From NCBI RefSeq assembly GCF_023544445.1, contig NZ_JALPVJ010000011.1, positions 124,001 through 188,000 on the forward strand: 64,000 nt of DNA, written 5' to 3'. This document shows positions 1 through 8,354 of the stretch, one piece after another (within the stretch, counting starts at the first letter, position 1; every line of letters begins with the position of its first letter). Position numbers and translations under genes: made by a program. The notes under the pieces were generated by a model. It searched no databases and was not told the DNA's origin. It saw only the letters and a list, made by a program, of their open reading frames with translations. Source of the DNA: Actinoplanes sp. M2I2 (lineage in GTDB: Bacteria > Actinomycetota > Actinomycetes > Mycobacteriales > Micromonosporaceae).

Positions 1-522
1 GTCGACAAGCCTGAGCCAGCCGGCGACCCGGCCCTCGCGCGACGGCCGGCCCACGGCGAAGCCCAGGACGGCCGGGTCGTGCCGGTGTTCCACCACGTCG
101 AGCAGCGGAACCGTGAAGGGCGACCCGGGCGCGTCGGAGGGCAGGCGCTGACAGTCCTCCTCGGCCGGCAGCTCGGGCGGCTTGGCCCGGCCCCACCACG
201 GCTCGGCGGCGTCGAGGGTTCCCTGGGTGACCAGCGCCTCGGCGCACGGGCCGTCGTCCTGCACCAGCCGGGCCCGGTACTGCCCGGCCGTACGCCCCTC
301 GCGCAGCGCCTCGACCTCGACCCGGGCCGGTCCCGCGGCCGGCGGGCGCAGGAACGTCGTGCTCATCGCGACGAGGTGGGGGAGCGGCGCGCGGACCGCC
401 ACCGCGCGGGCCAGCACCGCCATCAGGTAGCCACCGTGCAGTTTGTCGCCGATGGCCCATTGCGGGTCCAGGTCGGCGCGCAGGTCGTCGTCGACGGCGG
501 TCGCCTCGCGGAAGCTCTTCAT
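1..522 (-). CDS. Thioesterase family protein (3' end outside window)
   Basis: The reverse strand reads without a stop from an ATG at 522 to the window edge, 174 codons. The start (MKSFREATAVDDDLRADL) followed by a segment containing GDKLHGGYLMAVLARA, and then FLRPPAAGPARVEVEALREG, resembles the N-terminal hot-dog domain of TesB-like acyl-CoA thioesterases (family knowledge). Such enzymes hydrolyse acyl-CoA thioesters in the cytoplasm. The second hot-dog domain would begin near the window edge, so the catalytic half cannot be judged. The substrate is unknown. The gene is followed across an 81-bp gap by a regulator on the same strand. Confidence 0.7.
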   Translation of the reverse strand, partial: MKSFREATAVDDDLRADLDPQWAIGDKLHGGYLMAVLARAVAVRAPLPHLVAMSTTFLRPPAAGPARVEVEALREGRTAGQYRARLVQDDGPCAEALVTQGTLDAAEPWWGRAKPPELPAEEDCQRLPSDAPGSPFTVPLLDVVEHRHDPAVLGFAVGRPSREGRVAGWLRLVD

Positions 523-603
523 CCGTCTCACTCTACGATCGGCCGGCGAAGGCCACGCTCCGGTCGGAGCCCGTCGGACATCACACACCGCGTGGATGGT
601 CGC

Positions 604-927
604 TCAGTTTCCTTGCGTGCCGGTGAACAGGTCGATGAGTTCGCCGATGCGGTGATCGGCCTCTGCGGGGTGCCGAAAACGGCCGGCGGTGTTGATCGTG
701 TACTCGTTGCGGCGCCCGACGCGTTCGCGGTGCAGGTAGCCGGCGGCTTCGAGGTCGGCCACGATCGCCTGCGCGGCGCGTTCGGTGATGCCGATGGATG
801 CGGCTACGTCGCGCAGCCGGGCGGTCGGCTCGCGGGCGATGGCCAGCAGGACGTGAGCGTGGTTGGTCAGGAACGTCCACGCTCGCACCGTCGCGGGCGT
901 GGTGGCCGGTTGAGCTGCCGGTGACAT
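604..927 (-). CDS. Small winged-helix transcriptional regulator (MarR/ArsR-like)
   Basis: A 107-residue protein made almost entirely of one winged helix-turn-helix domain. HVLLAIAREPTARLRDVAAS, then IGITERAAQAIVADLEAAGY as the recognition-helix region, then HRERVGRRNEYTIN as the wing. This pattern is common in small actinobacterial MarR/ArsR-like repressors. No sensor domain or metal-binding cysteines are visible, so the ligand cannot be predicted. A perfect GTATC-CT-GATAC palindrome lies 40-55 bp upstream of the start and is a good candidate for its own operator. The regulated gene is probably itself; the divergent riboswitch-terC unit starts about 130 bp away and could also be affected. Confidence 0.7.
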   Translation of the reverse strand: MSPAAQPATTPATVRAWTFLTNHAHVLLAIAREPTARLRDVAASIGITERAAQAIVADLEAAGYLHRERVGRRNEYTINTAGRFRHPAEADHRIGELIDLFTGTQGN

Positions 928-966
928 GTGGCGCCTCCAGGGAGGAATCGGATGGTCGCCCCAATA

Positions 967-984
967 TACGTATCCTGATACACG
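967..984. promoter_or_regulatory. Palindromic operator candidate
   Basis: GTATC-CT-GATAC at 970-981 is a perfect 5+5 inverted repeat with a 2-bp spacer, and the symmetry extends imperfectly outward. It lies in an AT-richer stretch just upstream of the small winged-helix regulator at 604-927. Binding by that regulator is inferred. Confidence 0.45.
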
Positions 985-1056
985 AAATCAGCATCGTACT
1001 TCTTGCGCCGGATCCGTTGACGTGCGAACCGTGCTTCCTGAATACTGGGTCGTAGT

Positions 1057-1161
1057 TCGAGGGGGAGTACCCGACGATCCGCGCACCGCCGTCAGTACGG
1101 GCCGGCCTATCCGATCCCGGCGGTGCAGCCACTGATGCAGTGGCCCGGGGAGACCTTCGTC
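1057..1161 (+). promoter_or_regulatory. yybP-ykoY (manganese) riboswitch candidate upstream of terC
   Basis: The leader of the TerC gene carries the conserved blocks of the yybP-ykoY riboswitch in order: GGGGGAGTACCC (1061-1072), GTCAGTACGG (1091-1100) and GGGGAGACCTTCG (1147-1159). In this family the GGGGAGUA and AGACC segments form the L1 and L3 loops that bind Mn(II), and the flanking GAGG/CCUU segments close helix P1. Between them GCACCGCC and GGCGGTGC (1083-1090 and 1119-1126) form a perfect internal stem. Members of this RNA class commonly control TerC-type exporters, which matches the gene beginning 65 bp downstream. The identification is by eye; a covariance-model score was not available. 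Confidence 0.75.
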
Positions 1162-1226
1162 CAGCAGCGCCGACTTCGCCTCTGTCTCCGCAGGGTTCGG
1201 CCGGGACGAAAGGTCTTCCCTTCACC

Positions 1227-2210
1227 ATGTCTGTGTCCTGGTGGATCTGGGCTTCACTCATGCTGGCGATCGCGGCGATGCTGGCCGTCGATCTGTTCCT
1301 GCACCGCGACAACCACGTCATCGGCTTCCGTGAGGCGGCGATCTGGTCCGGCGTCTGGATTGCCGCCGGACTGCTCTTCGGCGTCCTCCTGTGGGCCTGG
1401 CAGGGCGGTGACGTCGCCGGCACCTACTACGCCGGCTACCTGATCGAGAAGGCCCTGTCGATCGACAACGTCTTCGTCTTCGCGCTGATCTTCACCTACT
1501 TCGCCGTACCCCCTGCGTTCCAGCACAAGGTGCTGTTCTGGGGCGTGATCGGTGCCCTGGTCTTCCGGCTGGTGTTCATCTTCGTCGGCGCCGAGCTGCT
1601 CGAGACATTCTTCTGGACCGCGTACGTGTTCGGTGCATTCCTGATCTACACCGGCTACAAGATGGCGTTCCGCCACGACGAGCAGACCCCGCCGGACCGC
1701 AACCCTGTCGTCCGCCTGGTCCGCCGCATCATCCCCACCGACGCTCGGTACCACGGCGACAAGTTCTTCACCCGCGTCGACGGCAAACGCGTCGCCACCC
1801 TGCTGTTGGTCGTGCTCATCGCCGTCGAGGCCACTGACCTGATCTTCGCCATCGACAGTGTCGCCGCGGTTCTGGCCATCACCACCAGCACCTTCATCGT
1901 CTGGACGGCCAACGCGTTCGCCATCCTCGGACTGCGCAGCCTCTACTTCTGCCTCGCCGGACTGCTGCGCCGCTTCGTGCACCTGCACTACGGCCTGGCC
2001 GTCCTGCTCGCCTTCGCCGGCGTCAAACTCATCCTGTCCGAGACCCCGGTCGGCAAGCTGCCCATCCCGGTCACCCTCGGCGTCATCGTCGTCACGATCA
2101 CCGTCTCGATCGTGTGGAGCCTGCGCAGCACCCGCGGCATCACCCCGGGACTCGGTGCGGGTGACGACGCCGGCTCCACCGCCGGCTCCCCGAACAGCAC
2201 GGCCCATTGA
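1227..2210 (+). CDS. terC: TerC family integral membrane protein
   Basis: The protein is 327 residues from the ATG at 1227; an ATG further upstream would begin inside the riboswitch leader and is rejected. It has seven or more hydrophobic segments and the TerC signatures: SIDNVFVFALIF after the second segment and EATDLIFAIDSVAAVLAITT in the middle. The acidic residues in these two membrane segments are the conserved metal-site residues of the TerC/Alx family. TerC-family proteins act in the plasma membrane in manganese export or metal loading of exported proteins, and in some bacteria in tellurium resistance. The upstream riboswitch candidate points to manganese. The C-terminal 30 residues are a Gly/Ser/Thr-rich cytoplasmic tail. 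Confidence 0.9.
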   Translation: MSVSWWIWASLMLAIAAMLAVDLFLHRDNHVIGFREAAIWSGVWIAAGLLFGVLLWAWQGGDVAGTYYAGYLIEKALSIDNVFVFALIFTYFAVPPAFQHKVLFWGVIGALVFRLVFIFVGAELLETFFWTAYVFGAFLIYTGYKMAFRHDEQTPPDRNPVVRLVRRIIPTDARYHGDKFFTRVDGKRVATLLLVVLIAVEATDLIFAIDSVAAVLAITTSTFIVWTANAFAILGLRSLYFCLAGLLRRFVHLHYGLAVLLAFAGVKLILSETPVGKLPIPVTLGVIVVTITVSIVWSLRSTRGITPGLGAGDDAGSTAGSPNSTAH

Positions 2211-2519
2211 CCTGCCCGCGGCCCCAGCTGGAATAAGCACGGTGATGACGACGACCCGACTGCGGCTGCCTGCCGATCTGCCGACCTTCACCAATCTGCC
2301 GGGACGCCGGACACGGGCTTCATGCGTGCGCCAGTGGCGCCGCCGCATCAGTCGGTCGGTGTCGCGGTCGGACCTTCCATGTGCGTTCGAAGCTGGTAAG
2401 CCCCTTTCCTATCTTCCTAGGATGCCTTGCGCGCAGAGATCAGGAACACAAAGGAGAAGCGACCCTTCGGGCCGCTCCCACTCCGATCAAAAGCACTTGG
2501 CCGGGTGAGGGGAGCGGCG
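2211..2519. other. Non-coding gap
   Basis: This 309-bp stretch between terC and a decayed methyltransferase has no open frame with coding character and no clear terminator or repeat. It may be residue of the decay affecting the next gene. Confidence 0.4.
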
Positions 2520-2898
2520 GCTTGTTGCCACCGGAGGTTCTCGACTATTACGAGCGCGGAGGCGAAAGAGACCGGCTGACGGCCGCGTCCGAGCTTCCCG
2601 GGTGGAGGCGGTCGTCGGTGATGCCCGTGACCTGCCGGCCGTCGACGCGAGCGCGGATGTGGTGCCAATGTTCGGTCCGCTGTATCACTTGCAGGACCGG
2701 GCCGACCGGGTGTCGGCCTGCCGGGAGGCCGCGCGGGTGGTGGGTCCGGTGTGGATGGCCCGCTCCGGGCTGGCGGATCCTCTCGAGGATCCGGCGCTGG
2801 TGCTGGATCTGCTGCGGGAGGTCGAGGACGAGCCGAGCTTGCTGGGGGCGAGCAGTCATCTGCTGACGGTGGCGGTGCGCGACGCGCCCGTGGGTTGA
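2520..2898 (+). pseudogene. Decayed class I SAM-dependent methyltransferase
   Basis: The beginning, LLPPEVLDYYERGGERDRLT, and the later segments VVGDARDLPAVDASADVV and MFGPLYHLQDRADRVSA are characteristic of an actinobacterial class I methyltransferase, but they lie in different reading frames. The jump occurs near 2600. The piece that should carry the SAM-binding glycine-rich motif I is absent, so an internal deletion of some tens of codons together with a frameshift is the simplest reading. The remaining 3' frame ends at the TGA at 2896-2898 and is too short for a working enzyme. No function is expected. Confidence 0.7.
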
Positions 2899-2937
2899 TC
2901 GCCGGATTTGTCGGTTCGTTGTGGCAAACTGCCGCGC

Positions 2938-3486
2938 GTGGCTGACGAGAAGGGCGGGCCGGCGGCTCGCGCGTTGATCGCCGCCGAGGGTGGCGGCTGG
3001 TCCGGGCTGCTGTTCGACAACCCGGTGGTCGGGGTGGCTCCGGCGTTGACCTGGACGTCTTCGGTGCCGTTGGAGCCGGTGGAGGGTGAGCCGGCGGCGC
3101 TCGATCTGGAGTGGTTGCCGTGGGTGGTGGCCGATTGGCGGGCGATGACGGGGCTGGTGGTGTCGAGCGGTTCGTTCGCGGAGCCGGCTGAGGCTTCGGT
3201 GCGTTTCCGGGGCCATCATCGGTACGACCGGGTGGTGGCGCGGGTGGCCGAGCAGCGTGGTGAGCGGATCCGGGTGGTCGCGACGGTGTCCGGTGACATC
3301 GACGGTCTGGGGCCGGACGAGATCGTGGTCGACTCGTGGCTGGGCTTCGAGGGGATCACCGTGCAGTTGCGGGGTGTTTCGACCGCGGCCGCGGCGGTGG
3401 AGCGGCTGGCTGGTTTCACGGCGACGGCGGGGCTGGTGGAGGTTGACGATCCGCGGGGCATCGCGTTCCGGTTCCGGCCCGGTTAG
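2938..3486 (+). CDS. Conserved hypothetical protein
   Basis: A 182-residue protein from a GTG at 2938. The opening residues VADEKGGPAARALIAAEGG look like a true N-terminus, and a TANNNT-like CAAACT lies about 10 bp upstream, suggesting a leaderless mRNA; an earlier GTG at 2908 adds ten implausible residues. No signal peptide, membrane segment or catalytic motif is recognised. The composition (alternating hydrophobic strands, few charged helices) suggests a compact beta-rich cytoplasmic domain. The stop is 8 bp before the following hydrolase, so the two are probably co-transcribed. Function unknown. Confidence 0.65.
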   Translation: MADEKGGPAARALIAAEGGGWSGLLFDNPVVGVAPALTWTSSVPLEPVEGEPAALDLEWLPWVVADWRAMTGLVVSSGSFAEPAEASVRFRGHHRYDRVVARVAEQRGERIRVVATVSGDIDGLGPDEIVVDSWLGFEGITVQLRGVSTAAAAVERLAGFTATAGLVEVDDPRGIAFRFRPG

Positions 3487-3494
3487 CGTGAGGC

Positions 3495-4025
3495 ATGGCC
3501 GACGCGGTGGTGATTCCTGGACGTACGTTCGGGCCGGGTGCTCCGTTGCCCATGTATGCCGGTGATGTGGCCGAGGATCGTGGCGCTGTGGTGCATCGGC
3601 ATGAGTGGTCGGAGGAGCCACCGGGGCTGGAGGCGTCGCCCGGGGGTTGGGTGCGGGCGCAAATCGAGCCGGTGCTGGCGGGTTTGCCGGGGCAGCCGTT
3701 GCTGATCGGTAAGTCGTTGGGGTCTTTCGCGGCGGGGCTGGCCGTGGAGCGGAGTTTGCCGGCGGTGTGGTTGACGCCGGTGTTGACCGCGCCGGAGGTC
3801 GCGGCGGCGCTGGGCCGGGCGACGGCGCCGTTCCTGTTGGTGGGTGGCACGGCCGACAAGGTGTGGGACGGCGGGTTGGCCCGGCGGTTGTCGCCTTATG
3901 TGGTGGAGGTGCCGGCCGCGGATCATGGCATGTATGTGCCGGGGCCGTTGACGGATTCGATCGCGGTGCTGGCGCGGATCGTGGTGGCGGTGGAGGAGTT
4001 CCTCGACGAGGTCGGGTGGCCGTGA
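3495..4025 (+). CDS. Small alpha/beta hydrolase
   Basis: This 176-residue protein is short for an alpha/beta hydrolase but keeps the core. LLIGKSLGSFAAGLAVER contains the nucleophile elbow G-K-S-L-G, LLVGGTADKVWDG carries a candidate acidic residue, and VPAADHGMYVPG supplies the catalytic histidine. The N-terminal VVIPGRTFGPGAPLPMYAG matches the first strand and oxyanion loop. A cap domain is absent, as in small dienelactone-hydrolase or carboxylesterase-like proteins. The substrate cannot be predicted. It follows the hypothetical gene at 2938 after 8 bp and precedes a DUF6204-like gene, suggesting one transcription unit. Confidence 0.75.
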   Translation: MADAVVIPGRTFGPGAPLPMYAGDVAEDRGAVVHRHEWSEEPPGLEASPGGWVRAQIEPVLAGLPGQPLLIGKSLGSFAAGLAVERSLPAVWLTPVLTAPEVAAALGRATAPFLLVGGTADKVWDGGLARRLSPYVVEVPAADHGMYVPGPLTDSIAVLARIVVAVEEFLDEVGWP

Positions 4026-4095
4026 GTAATCCGGTTTCGTGGCGGTGCCGGCTCGGCTGATACTGGCCGCTGTTGTCGTCGGAGGGTGTGAAGTG

Positions 4096-4449
4096 ATGGG
4101 CCGGACGGTGCGGGTGACCGTGCGTGGCAGTTTCGACGGGTTGAGCGCGGAGCAGGTGGGTGAGCTTCGGGCGGTGGCCGGGTCGCACGATTTCATGAAT
4201 ACGCGGTACACGTCGGAGGGTTATCTGGCGTACGACCTGCCGGCCCGGCCGTTTTTCACGTTCCGGTTCGCGGAGGAGGTCGACGGGGCCGAGGACGTGC
4301 CGAAGGCGGCGGTGCGGGCTCGGGCGAAGGCCGAGGCGTGGATGGCTGAGCGGGGTTATCCGGTGAAGAACGTGTCGGCGCAGGCGGTCGACATGGCTGA
4401 GGTGCCGCTGGGCAAGCGGGCCCGCCGGGAGGCGGAACGCAGGCTGTAG
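4096..4449 (+). CDS. DUF6204-like protein
   Basis: A 117-residue protein. The ATG at 4096 is chosen because GGAGG lies at 4081-4085 with suitable spacing; an upstream ATG in frame has no ribosome site. The sequence begins GRTVRVTVRGSFDGLSAEQ and contains TSEGYLAYDLPARPFFTFRF and RAEAWMAERGYP-like helices, a pattern I associate with the actinobacterial DUF6204 family. It appears to be a single alpha/beta domain with no membrane segment. No enzymatic residues are known. It precedes the YCII/ECF sigma pair by 116 bp. Confidence 0.7.
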   Translation: MGRTVRVTVRGSFDGLSAEQVGELRAVAGSHDFMNTRYTSEGYLAYDLPARPFFTFRFAEEVDGAEDVPKAAVRARAKAEAWMAERGYPVKNVSAQAVDMAEVPLGKRARREAERRL

Positions 4450-4565
4450 CGCGGTGTCCCGGGAGCCGGAAAATTTTCTGGGGTGCTGATGTCGATGGGC
4501 GGCGGTTCCGATCGTCGTGATGGTGGGCGGCGGGGTTGCCGCTCGGGCCACGAAGGAGGATGACC

Positions 4566-4916
4566 GTGAAGTACATGCTGCTCATCAATGCCGGTGCGAT
4601 CACCGGGGAGGGTTCGGCCGCGGACTGCGACGTGCAGGACTGGGTGAACTTCGACAAGGCGGTGCAGGACGCGGGGATCTTCGTGTCCGGTGAGTCGCTG
4701 GCCGATCTGGTGACCGCGACGAGTGTGCGGGTGGCGGCCGACGGTTCGCGCACCGTGGTGGACGGCCCGTTCGCCGAGACCCGGGAGGTGCTCGGCGGTT
4801 TCTACGTCATCGACGTGCCCGACCTGGATGTGGCGCTGGACTGGGCGGCGCGGTGCCCGGGTGCTCGCGGCAGCGGTTCGGTGGTGGTGCGCCCGGTCGC
4901 CGATTTCGGGGCGTGA
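4566..4916 (+). CDS. YCII/DGPF-domain protein
   Basis: A 116-residue YCII-related protein. The start at GTG 4566 is preferred because GGAGG (4555-4559) is 6 bp upstream, whereas the ATG at 4560 directly abuts that site, and because family members begin MKYMLLI. The DGPF signature is present as VVDGPFAETREVLGGFYVID. YCII domains form small dimeric alpha+beta folds, often of unknown catalytic role. This subfamily is typically encoded next to ECF42 sigma factors, which is what is seen here: its TGA overlaps the sigma-factor start. The pair is likely co-translated. Confidence 0.85.
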   Translation: MKYMLLINAGAITGEGSAADCDVQDWVNFDKAVQDAGIFVSGESLADLVTATSVRVAADGSRTVVDGPFAETREVLGGFYVIDVPDLDVALDWAARCPGARGSGSVVVRPVADFGA

Positions 4917-6217
4917 CGGTGTCGTCGGCCGGCGGTTCGGAGCCGTCGGCCGCCGGCCCGCCTCCCGTACCGGTGGAGACGGTGGCGGGGGCGGTGGAGT
5001 CGGTGTTCCGGGAGGAGCACGGGCGGTTGCTGGCGGCACTCGTACGGCGTTTCGGGGATCTGGATCTGGCCGAGGAGGTCACCTCGGCGGCGCTCGAGGC
5101 GGCGCTGGTGCATTGGCCGGTGCAGGGGGTGCCGCGCAGCCCGGGGGCGTGGTTGATGGCGACCGCGCGGCGTAAGGCCGTGGACCGGTTGCGCCGGGAT
5201 CAGGCGTACGCGGCGAAGCTGGCCCTGGTGCGGGTGGACATGGTCACGGAGGTGCCGGAGGCGGCCGAGTTCCCGGATGATCGTCTGCAGTTGTTCTTCA
5301 CGTGTGCTCATCCGGCGTTGCCGGAGGAGGCGCGGGGCGCGTTGATGTTGCGGTGTCTGGCCGGCTTGAGCACGGCGGAGGTGGCGCGGGCCTATCTGGT
5401 GCCGGCGGCGGCGATGGCGCAGCGGATCGTGCGGGCGAAGCGGAAGATCCGGGAGGCGCGGATCCCGTTCCGGGTGCCGGGGGCCGACGAGTTGCCGGGG
5501 CGCCTGCCCGGGGTTCTGCAGGTGTTGTATTCGGTTTTCACCGAGGGTTATGTGGCGAGTTCCGGGCCGCTGTTGCAGCGGGTGGATCTGGCCGGTGAGG
5601 CGATCCGGTTGGTGCGGATCCTGCGGCGGCTGTTGCCGGCCGAGCGGGAGGTGACCGGTCTGCTGGCGTTGATGCTGCTGGTGCATGCCCGGCGGGCGGC
5701 GCGGACGGGGCCGGGTGGTGCGGTGGTGTTGCTGGAGGATCAGGATCGGGCGTTGTGGGACGGGCCGATGATCGCGGAGGGTTTGGCGCTGGTGCGGGTG
5801 GCGTTGACCGGCGGGCCGGCCGGGCCGTACGCGGTGCAGGCGGCGATCGCGGCTCTGCACGACGAGGCGGCGTCGGTGTCGACGACGGATTGGCCGCAGG
5901 TGGTGGCGTTGTACGACGTGTTGCTGGCGTTGGACCCGTCGCCGGTGGTGGCGTTGAACCGGGCGGTCGCGGTGGCGATGCGCGACGGTCCGGCGGCGGG
6001 GCTGGCCGCGGTGGATGCGGTGGGTGGTGCGGGGCGGTTACGGGATTACGCGCCTTTTCACCTGGCCCGGGCTGATTTGTTGCAGCGGCTCGGCCGGTTG
6101 GTGGAGGCCGTCGAGGCGTACCGGAGGGCTTTAGATCTGGCCGGCACCGATCCGGAACGGGACCATCTGCGCCGGCGCCTGGAGGGGGTGGGCGCTCAGG
6201 TCGGTCGGTTGTCCTGA
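4913..6217 (+). CDS. ECF42-type RNA polymerase sigma factor with C-terminal TPR extension
   Basis: A 434-residue protein from the GTG at 4913, overlapping the YCII stop. Region sigma2 is seen in VESVFREEHGRLLAALVRRF and in DLAEEVTSAALEAALVHWPV, which runs into the RSPGAWLMATARRKAVDRLR helix. Region sigma4 is seen as LRCLAGLSTAEVARAYLVPA followed by MAQRIVRAKRKIREARI. The C-terminal half (about residues 190-434) is the long helical extension with TPR-like repeats found in ECF42 factors. These have no dedicated anti-sigma factor and the extension itself is thought to control activity; their usual partner is a DGPF protein, as here. It ends 22 bp inside the convergent Lrp gene. Regulon unknown. 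Confidence 0.88.
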   Translation: MTVSSAGGSEPSAAGPPPVPVETVAGAVESVFREEHGRLLAALVRRFGDLDLAEEVTSAALEAALVHWPVQGVPRSPGAWLMATARRKAVDRLRRDQAYAAKLALVRVDMVTEVPEAAEFPDDRLQLFFTCAHPALPEEARGALMLRCLAGLSTAEVARAYLVPAAAMAQRIVRAKRKIREARIPFRVPGADELPGRLPGVLQVLYSVFTEGYVASSGPLLQRVDLAGEAIRLVRILRRLLPAEREVTGLLALMLLVHARRAARTGPGGAVVLLEDQDRALWDGPMIAEGLALVRVALTGGPAGPYAVQAAIAALHDEAASVSTTDWPQVVALYDVLLALDPSPVVALNRAVAVAMRDGPAAGLAAVDAVGGAGRLRDYAPFHLARADLLQRLGRLVEAVEAYRRALDLAGTDPERDHLRRRLEGVGAQVGRLS

Positions 6218-6693
6218 GCGGGGGTGCGGGGCGCGACGGGGGTGGCCACGACGAACGAGCTGTGGGTCTGGCCGTGGATGAGGAACTGGTCGAGGACCGT
6301 TTCGAGGTCTTCGATGGTGGCGACGTGCACTTTGAGCAGGAAGCAGTCCTCGCCGGAGATGCGGTGGCATTCGCTGATCTGGGGGGTGCGCCGGGCCAGG
6401 TCGGCGATCTTGGGGAGCTGGCCGGGGCCGGGCCGGATCCGTACCCAGGCGGCGACGGGCAGGCCGAGGGCGGCGGGGTCGACGTCGAGGCGGTAGCCGC
6501 GGATGACTCCGGCTTCTTCGAGCCGGGTGAGCCGTTCCCGGACGGCCGGTGCGGACATGCCGACCTGGCGGGCGAGTTCGGCCGCGGTGGCGCGGGGGTC
6601 GGCGCCGAGCGCGTCGAGCAGCCGTTTGTTGGTCGCGTCGAGCAGGTTTCCGGCGGGAAGGCCGGCTTGGCTTTTGCTTTCTCTGGTGGACAT
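6196..6693 (-). CDS. Lrp/AsnC family transcriptional regulator
   Basis: A 165-residue protein from the ATG at 6693. LLDATNKRLLDALGADPRAT and AAELARQVGMSAPAVRERLT form the N-terminal winged helix, and SECHRISGEDCFLLKVHV is the start of the C-terminal RAM ligand-binding domain. Lrp/AsnC proteins sense amino acids and often control amino-acid exporters. The gene is divergent from an EamA exporter with 64 bp between starts, a classic arrangement in which the regulator controls the transporter in response to its substrate (inference). Its 3' end overlaps the sigma-factor gene by 22 bp on the opposite strand. Confidence 0.9.
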   Translation of the reverse strand: MSTRESKSQAGLPAGNLLDATNKRLLDALGADPRATAAELARQVGMSAPAVRERLTRLEEAGVIRGYRLDVDPAALGLPVAAWVRIRPGPGQLPKIADLARRTPQISECHRISGEDCFLLKVHVATIEDLETVLDQFLIHGQTHSSFVVATPVAPRTPAQDNRPT

Positions 6694-6757
6694 GTGGGGA
6701 CCCCCGGGCCTTCGATCGTGCCTGGCCTTGCGGTGGTTCTGTTTCGAGAATAGAGGC

Positions 6758-7630
6758 ATGGCGGCGACGCGGACGGTCGGGCAACGGGTGCCGCCGCAGG
6801 TGTACTTCGTGGTGAGTGCGGTTTTTCATTACCTGGGGCCGGCGCTGGCCGTGTTGTTGTTCGCGCGGGTCGACGTTCTGGGGGTGGCGTGGCTGCGGAT
6901 CGCGACCGCCGCGGTGGTGTTCGTGGTGTGGCGCCGGCCGTGGCGGTTGTGGCGGCGCCTCGACCGGCCCACCCGGTGGCTGCTGATCGGGTGGGCGGCG
7001 GTGCTGGCCGTGATGAACACCGTGTTCTACCTGGCCATCGACCGGTTGCCGTTGGGCACGGTGGCCGCGATCGAGTTCCTGCCGGTCGTCGTGCTGGCCG
7101 CGGTGGCCGCGCGGACCCGCCGCAATCTGGCCGCGCTGGTCGCCGCGGTGGCCGGGGTGTATCTGCTGACCGATGTGCGGCTGGTCGCCGAGCCGCTGGG
7201 GATCGCTTTCGCCGTCGTCAACGCGGTGTTGTTCGCCCTGTACATCGTGCTCGGTCATCGGGTGGCGCGCAGCAGCGAGGTCGCGGGTATCGACGGTCTG
7301 GCTCTGTCGATGCTGATCGCCGCGGTGGTCGCTCTGCCGGTGGGGTTCGGGCCGGCGGCGCCGGCGTTCACCGACGGGGTGGCGTTGGCCGCGGCGGCCG
7401 GGGTGGGTGTCTGCTCGTCGGTCATCCCGTATGTCAGTGACCAGCTGGCCATGGCTCGGCTGCCCCGGGCGACGTACGCGTTGATGGTGTCGTTGTTGCC
7501 GGCCACCGCGACTGTGGTCGGCGTGGTCGTGCTCACCCAGATCCCCGGTGTCGCCGAGGTCGTCGGCGTGGTGCTGGTCGTCGCCGGGGTCGCCCTGCAC
7601 CAGGAGGCCCCGTCCCGGCAGCCCGCTTGA
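6758..7630 (+). CDS. EamA/DMT-family transporter
   Basis: A 290-residue membrane protein with about ten hydrophobic segments in two repeated halves, typical of the drug/metabolite transporter superfamily with two EamA domains. The first half ends around FLPVVVLAAVAARTRR and the second begins at YLLTDVRLVAEPLGIAFAVV. It resembles RhtA-type exporters of threonine/homoserine and other metabolites. The ATG at 6758 immediately follows a short intergenic region shared with the divergent Lrp regulator, which is its probable controller. The transported substrate is not visible from sequence. Confidence 0.9.
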   Translation: MAATRTVGQRVPPQVYFVVSAVFHYLGPALAVLLFARVDVLGVAWLRIATAAVVFVVWRRPWRLWRRLDRPTRWLLIGWAAVLAVMNTVFYLAIDRLPLGTVAAIEFLPVVVLAAVAARTRRNLAALVAAVAGVYLLTDVRLVAEPLGIAFAVVNAVLFALYIVLGHRVARSSEVAGIDGLALSMLIAAVVALPVGFGPAAPAFTDGVALAAAAGVGVCSSVIPYVSDQLAMARLPRATYALMVSLLPATATVVGVVVLTQIPGVAEVVGVVLVVAGVALHQEAPSRQPA

Positions 7631-7748
7631 GCCGGTTCTGCTGACGGCGTTCTCTCACGGTTTCGCGGATCACGCGTTCGCCGCTTCGTGGGTTGCTTGC
7701 CGCGACGGCGAACGCGAGCCTTTTAGGATGGCCGTGGAGGTGCCCGCG

Positions 7749-8318
7749 GTGCACACCGACGTTGTTCTGGTTCGTCATGCGGTGGCCGTGCCGTTCACAG
7801 CCGACGGTCCCGGCGAGCTGACCCGCCCGCTGACCGGCGACGGGCTCCGGCAGGCGCTCGAGCTGGTGGAGCCGCTGACCGCGTTGCGGCCGGTGGCTGT
7901 GTGGTCGAGCCCGTACCGGCGGGCGATCCAGACCGTCGAGCCCACGGCGCGGGCGCTCGGCCTCACCGTTCACACCCGGGTCGAGCTGCGGGAATGGGAT
8001 GACGGGCTCCGCTACACCGACGACTGGGAGCCGCACTACGCCCGCAGCTGGGCCGATCCCTCGTACGCGAGACCGCCCGGGGAAAGCCTGGACCAGCTCA
8101 GCACCCGAGCCGTCGGTGTGGTGCGGGCCCTGGCTGGTGAGCATGCCGGTCGGGTGGTGGTCGCGGCCGGGCACGGCACGTTCATCGCGCGGGCGCTGTG
8201 CGGCTTCGGCGTGCCGGTGGACTGGGCCTTCAGCCGGCGGATGCCGATGCCGGCGATCTACCGGCTGCGTTTCGCCGGCCCGCGCGACGGCCCGGCGGTG
8301 ACCGGCGACGGCCTCTGA
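7749..8318 (+). CDS. Histidine phosphatase family protein
   Basis: A phosphoglycerate-mutase-fold protein of about 189 residues. The GTG at 7749 has GTGGAGG 8 bp upstream; an in-frame ATG at 7728 would add seven residues and is the alternative. The catalytic core is present: VVLVRHAVAV with the phospho-acceptor histidine (RHA in place of RHG), SSPYRRAIQTVEPTA with the phosphate-pocket arginine, ELREWDDG with the acid, and VVAAGHGTFIA with the second histidine. It probably acts as a cytoplasmic phosphatase on a small phosphorylated molecule. Substrate unknown. It is transcribed in the same direction as the exporter 118 bp upstream. Confidence 0.85.
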   Translation: MHTDVVLVRHAVAVPFTADGPGELTRPLTGDGLRQALELVEPLTALRPVAVWSSPYRRAIQTVEPTARALGLTVHTRVELREWDDGLRYTDDWEPHYARSWADPSYARPPGESLDQLSTRAVGVVRALAGEHAGRVVVAAGHGTFIARALCGFGVPVDWAFSRRMPMPAIYRLRFAGPRDGPAVTGDGL

Positions 8319-8323
8319 CCGCA

Positions 8324-8350
8324 GCCGGCGCCGGGGCCGTGGCCCGCCGG
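8324..8350. terminator. Bidirectional terminator candidate
   Basis: A GC-rich imperfect hairpin (CCGGC and GGGCC pairing with GGCCC and GCCGG, with a 4-nt bulge) sits in the 36-bp gap between convergent genes. No T-run follows. Confidence 0.4.
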
Positions 8351-8354
8351 ATGG

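Noticed and set aside
2548..4551. A 667-codon open frame on the minus strand
   Set aside because: It is Pro/Arg/His-rich, opposite four plus-strand genes with recognisable products and ribosome sites.
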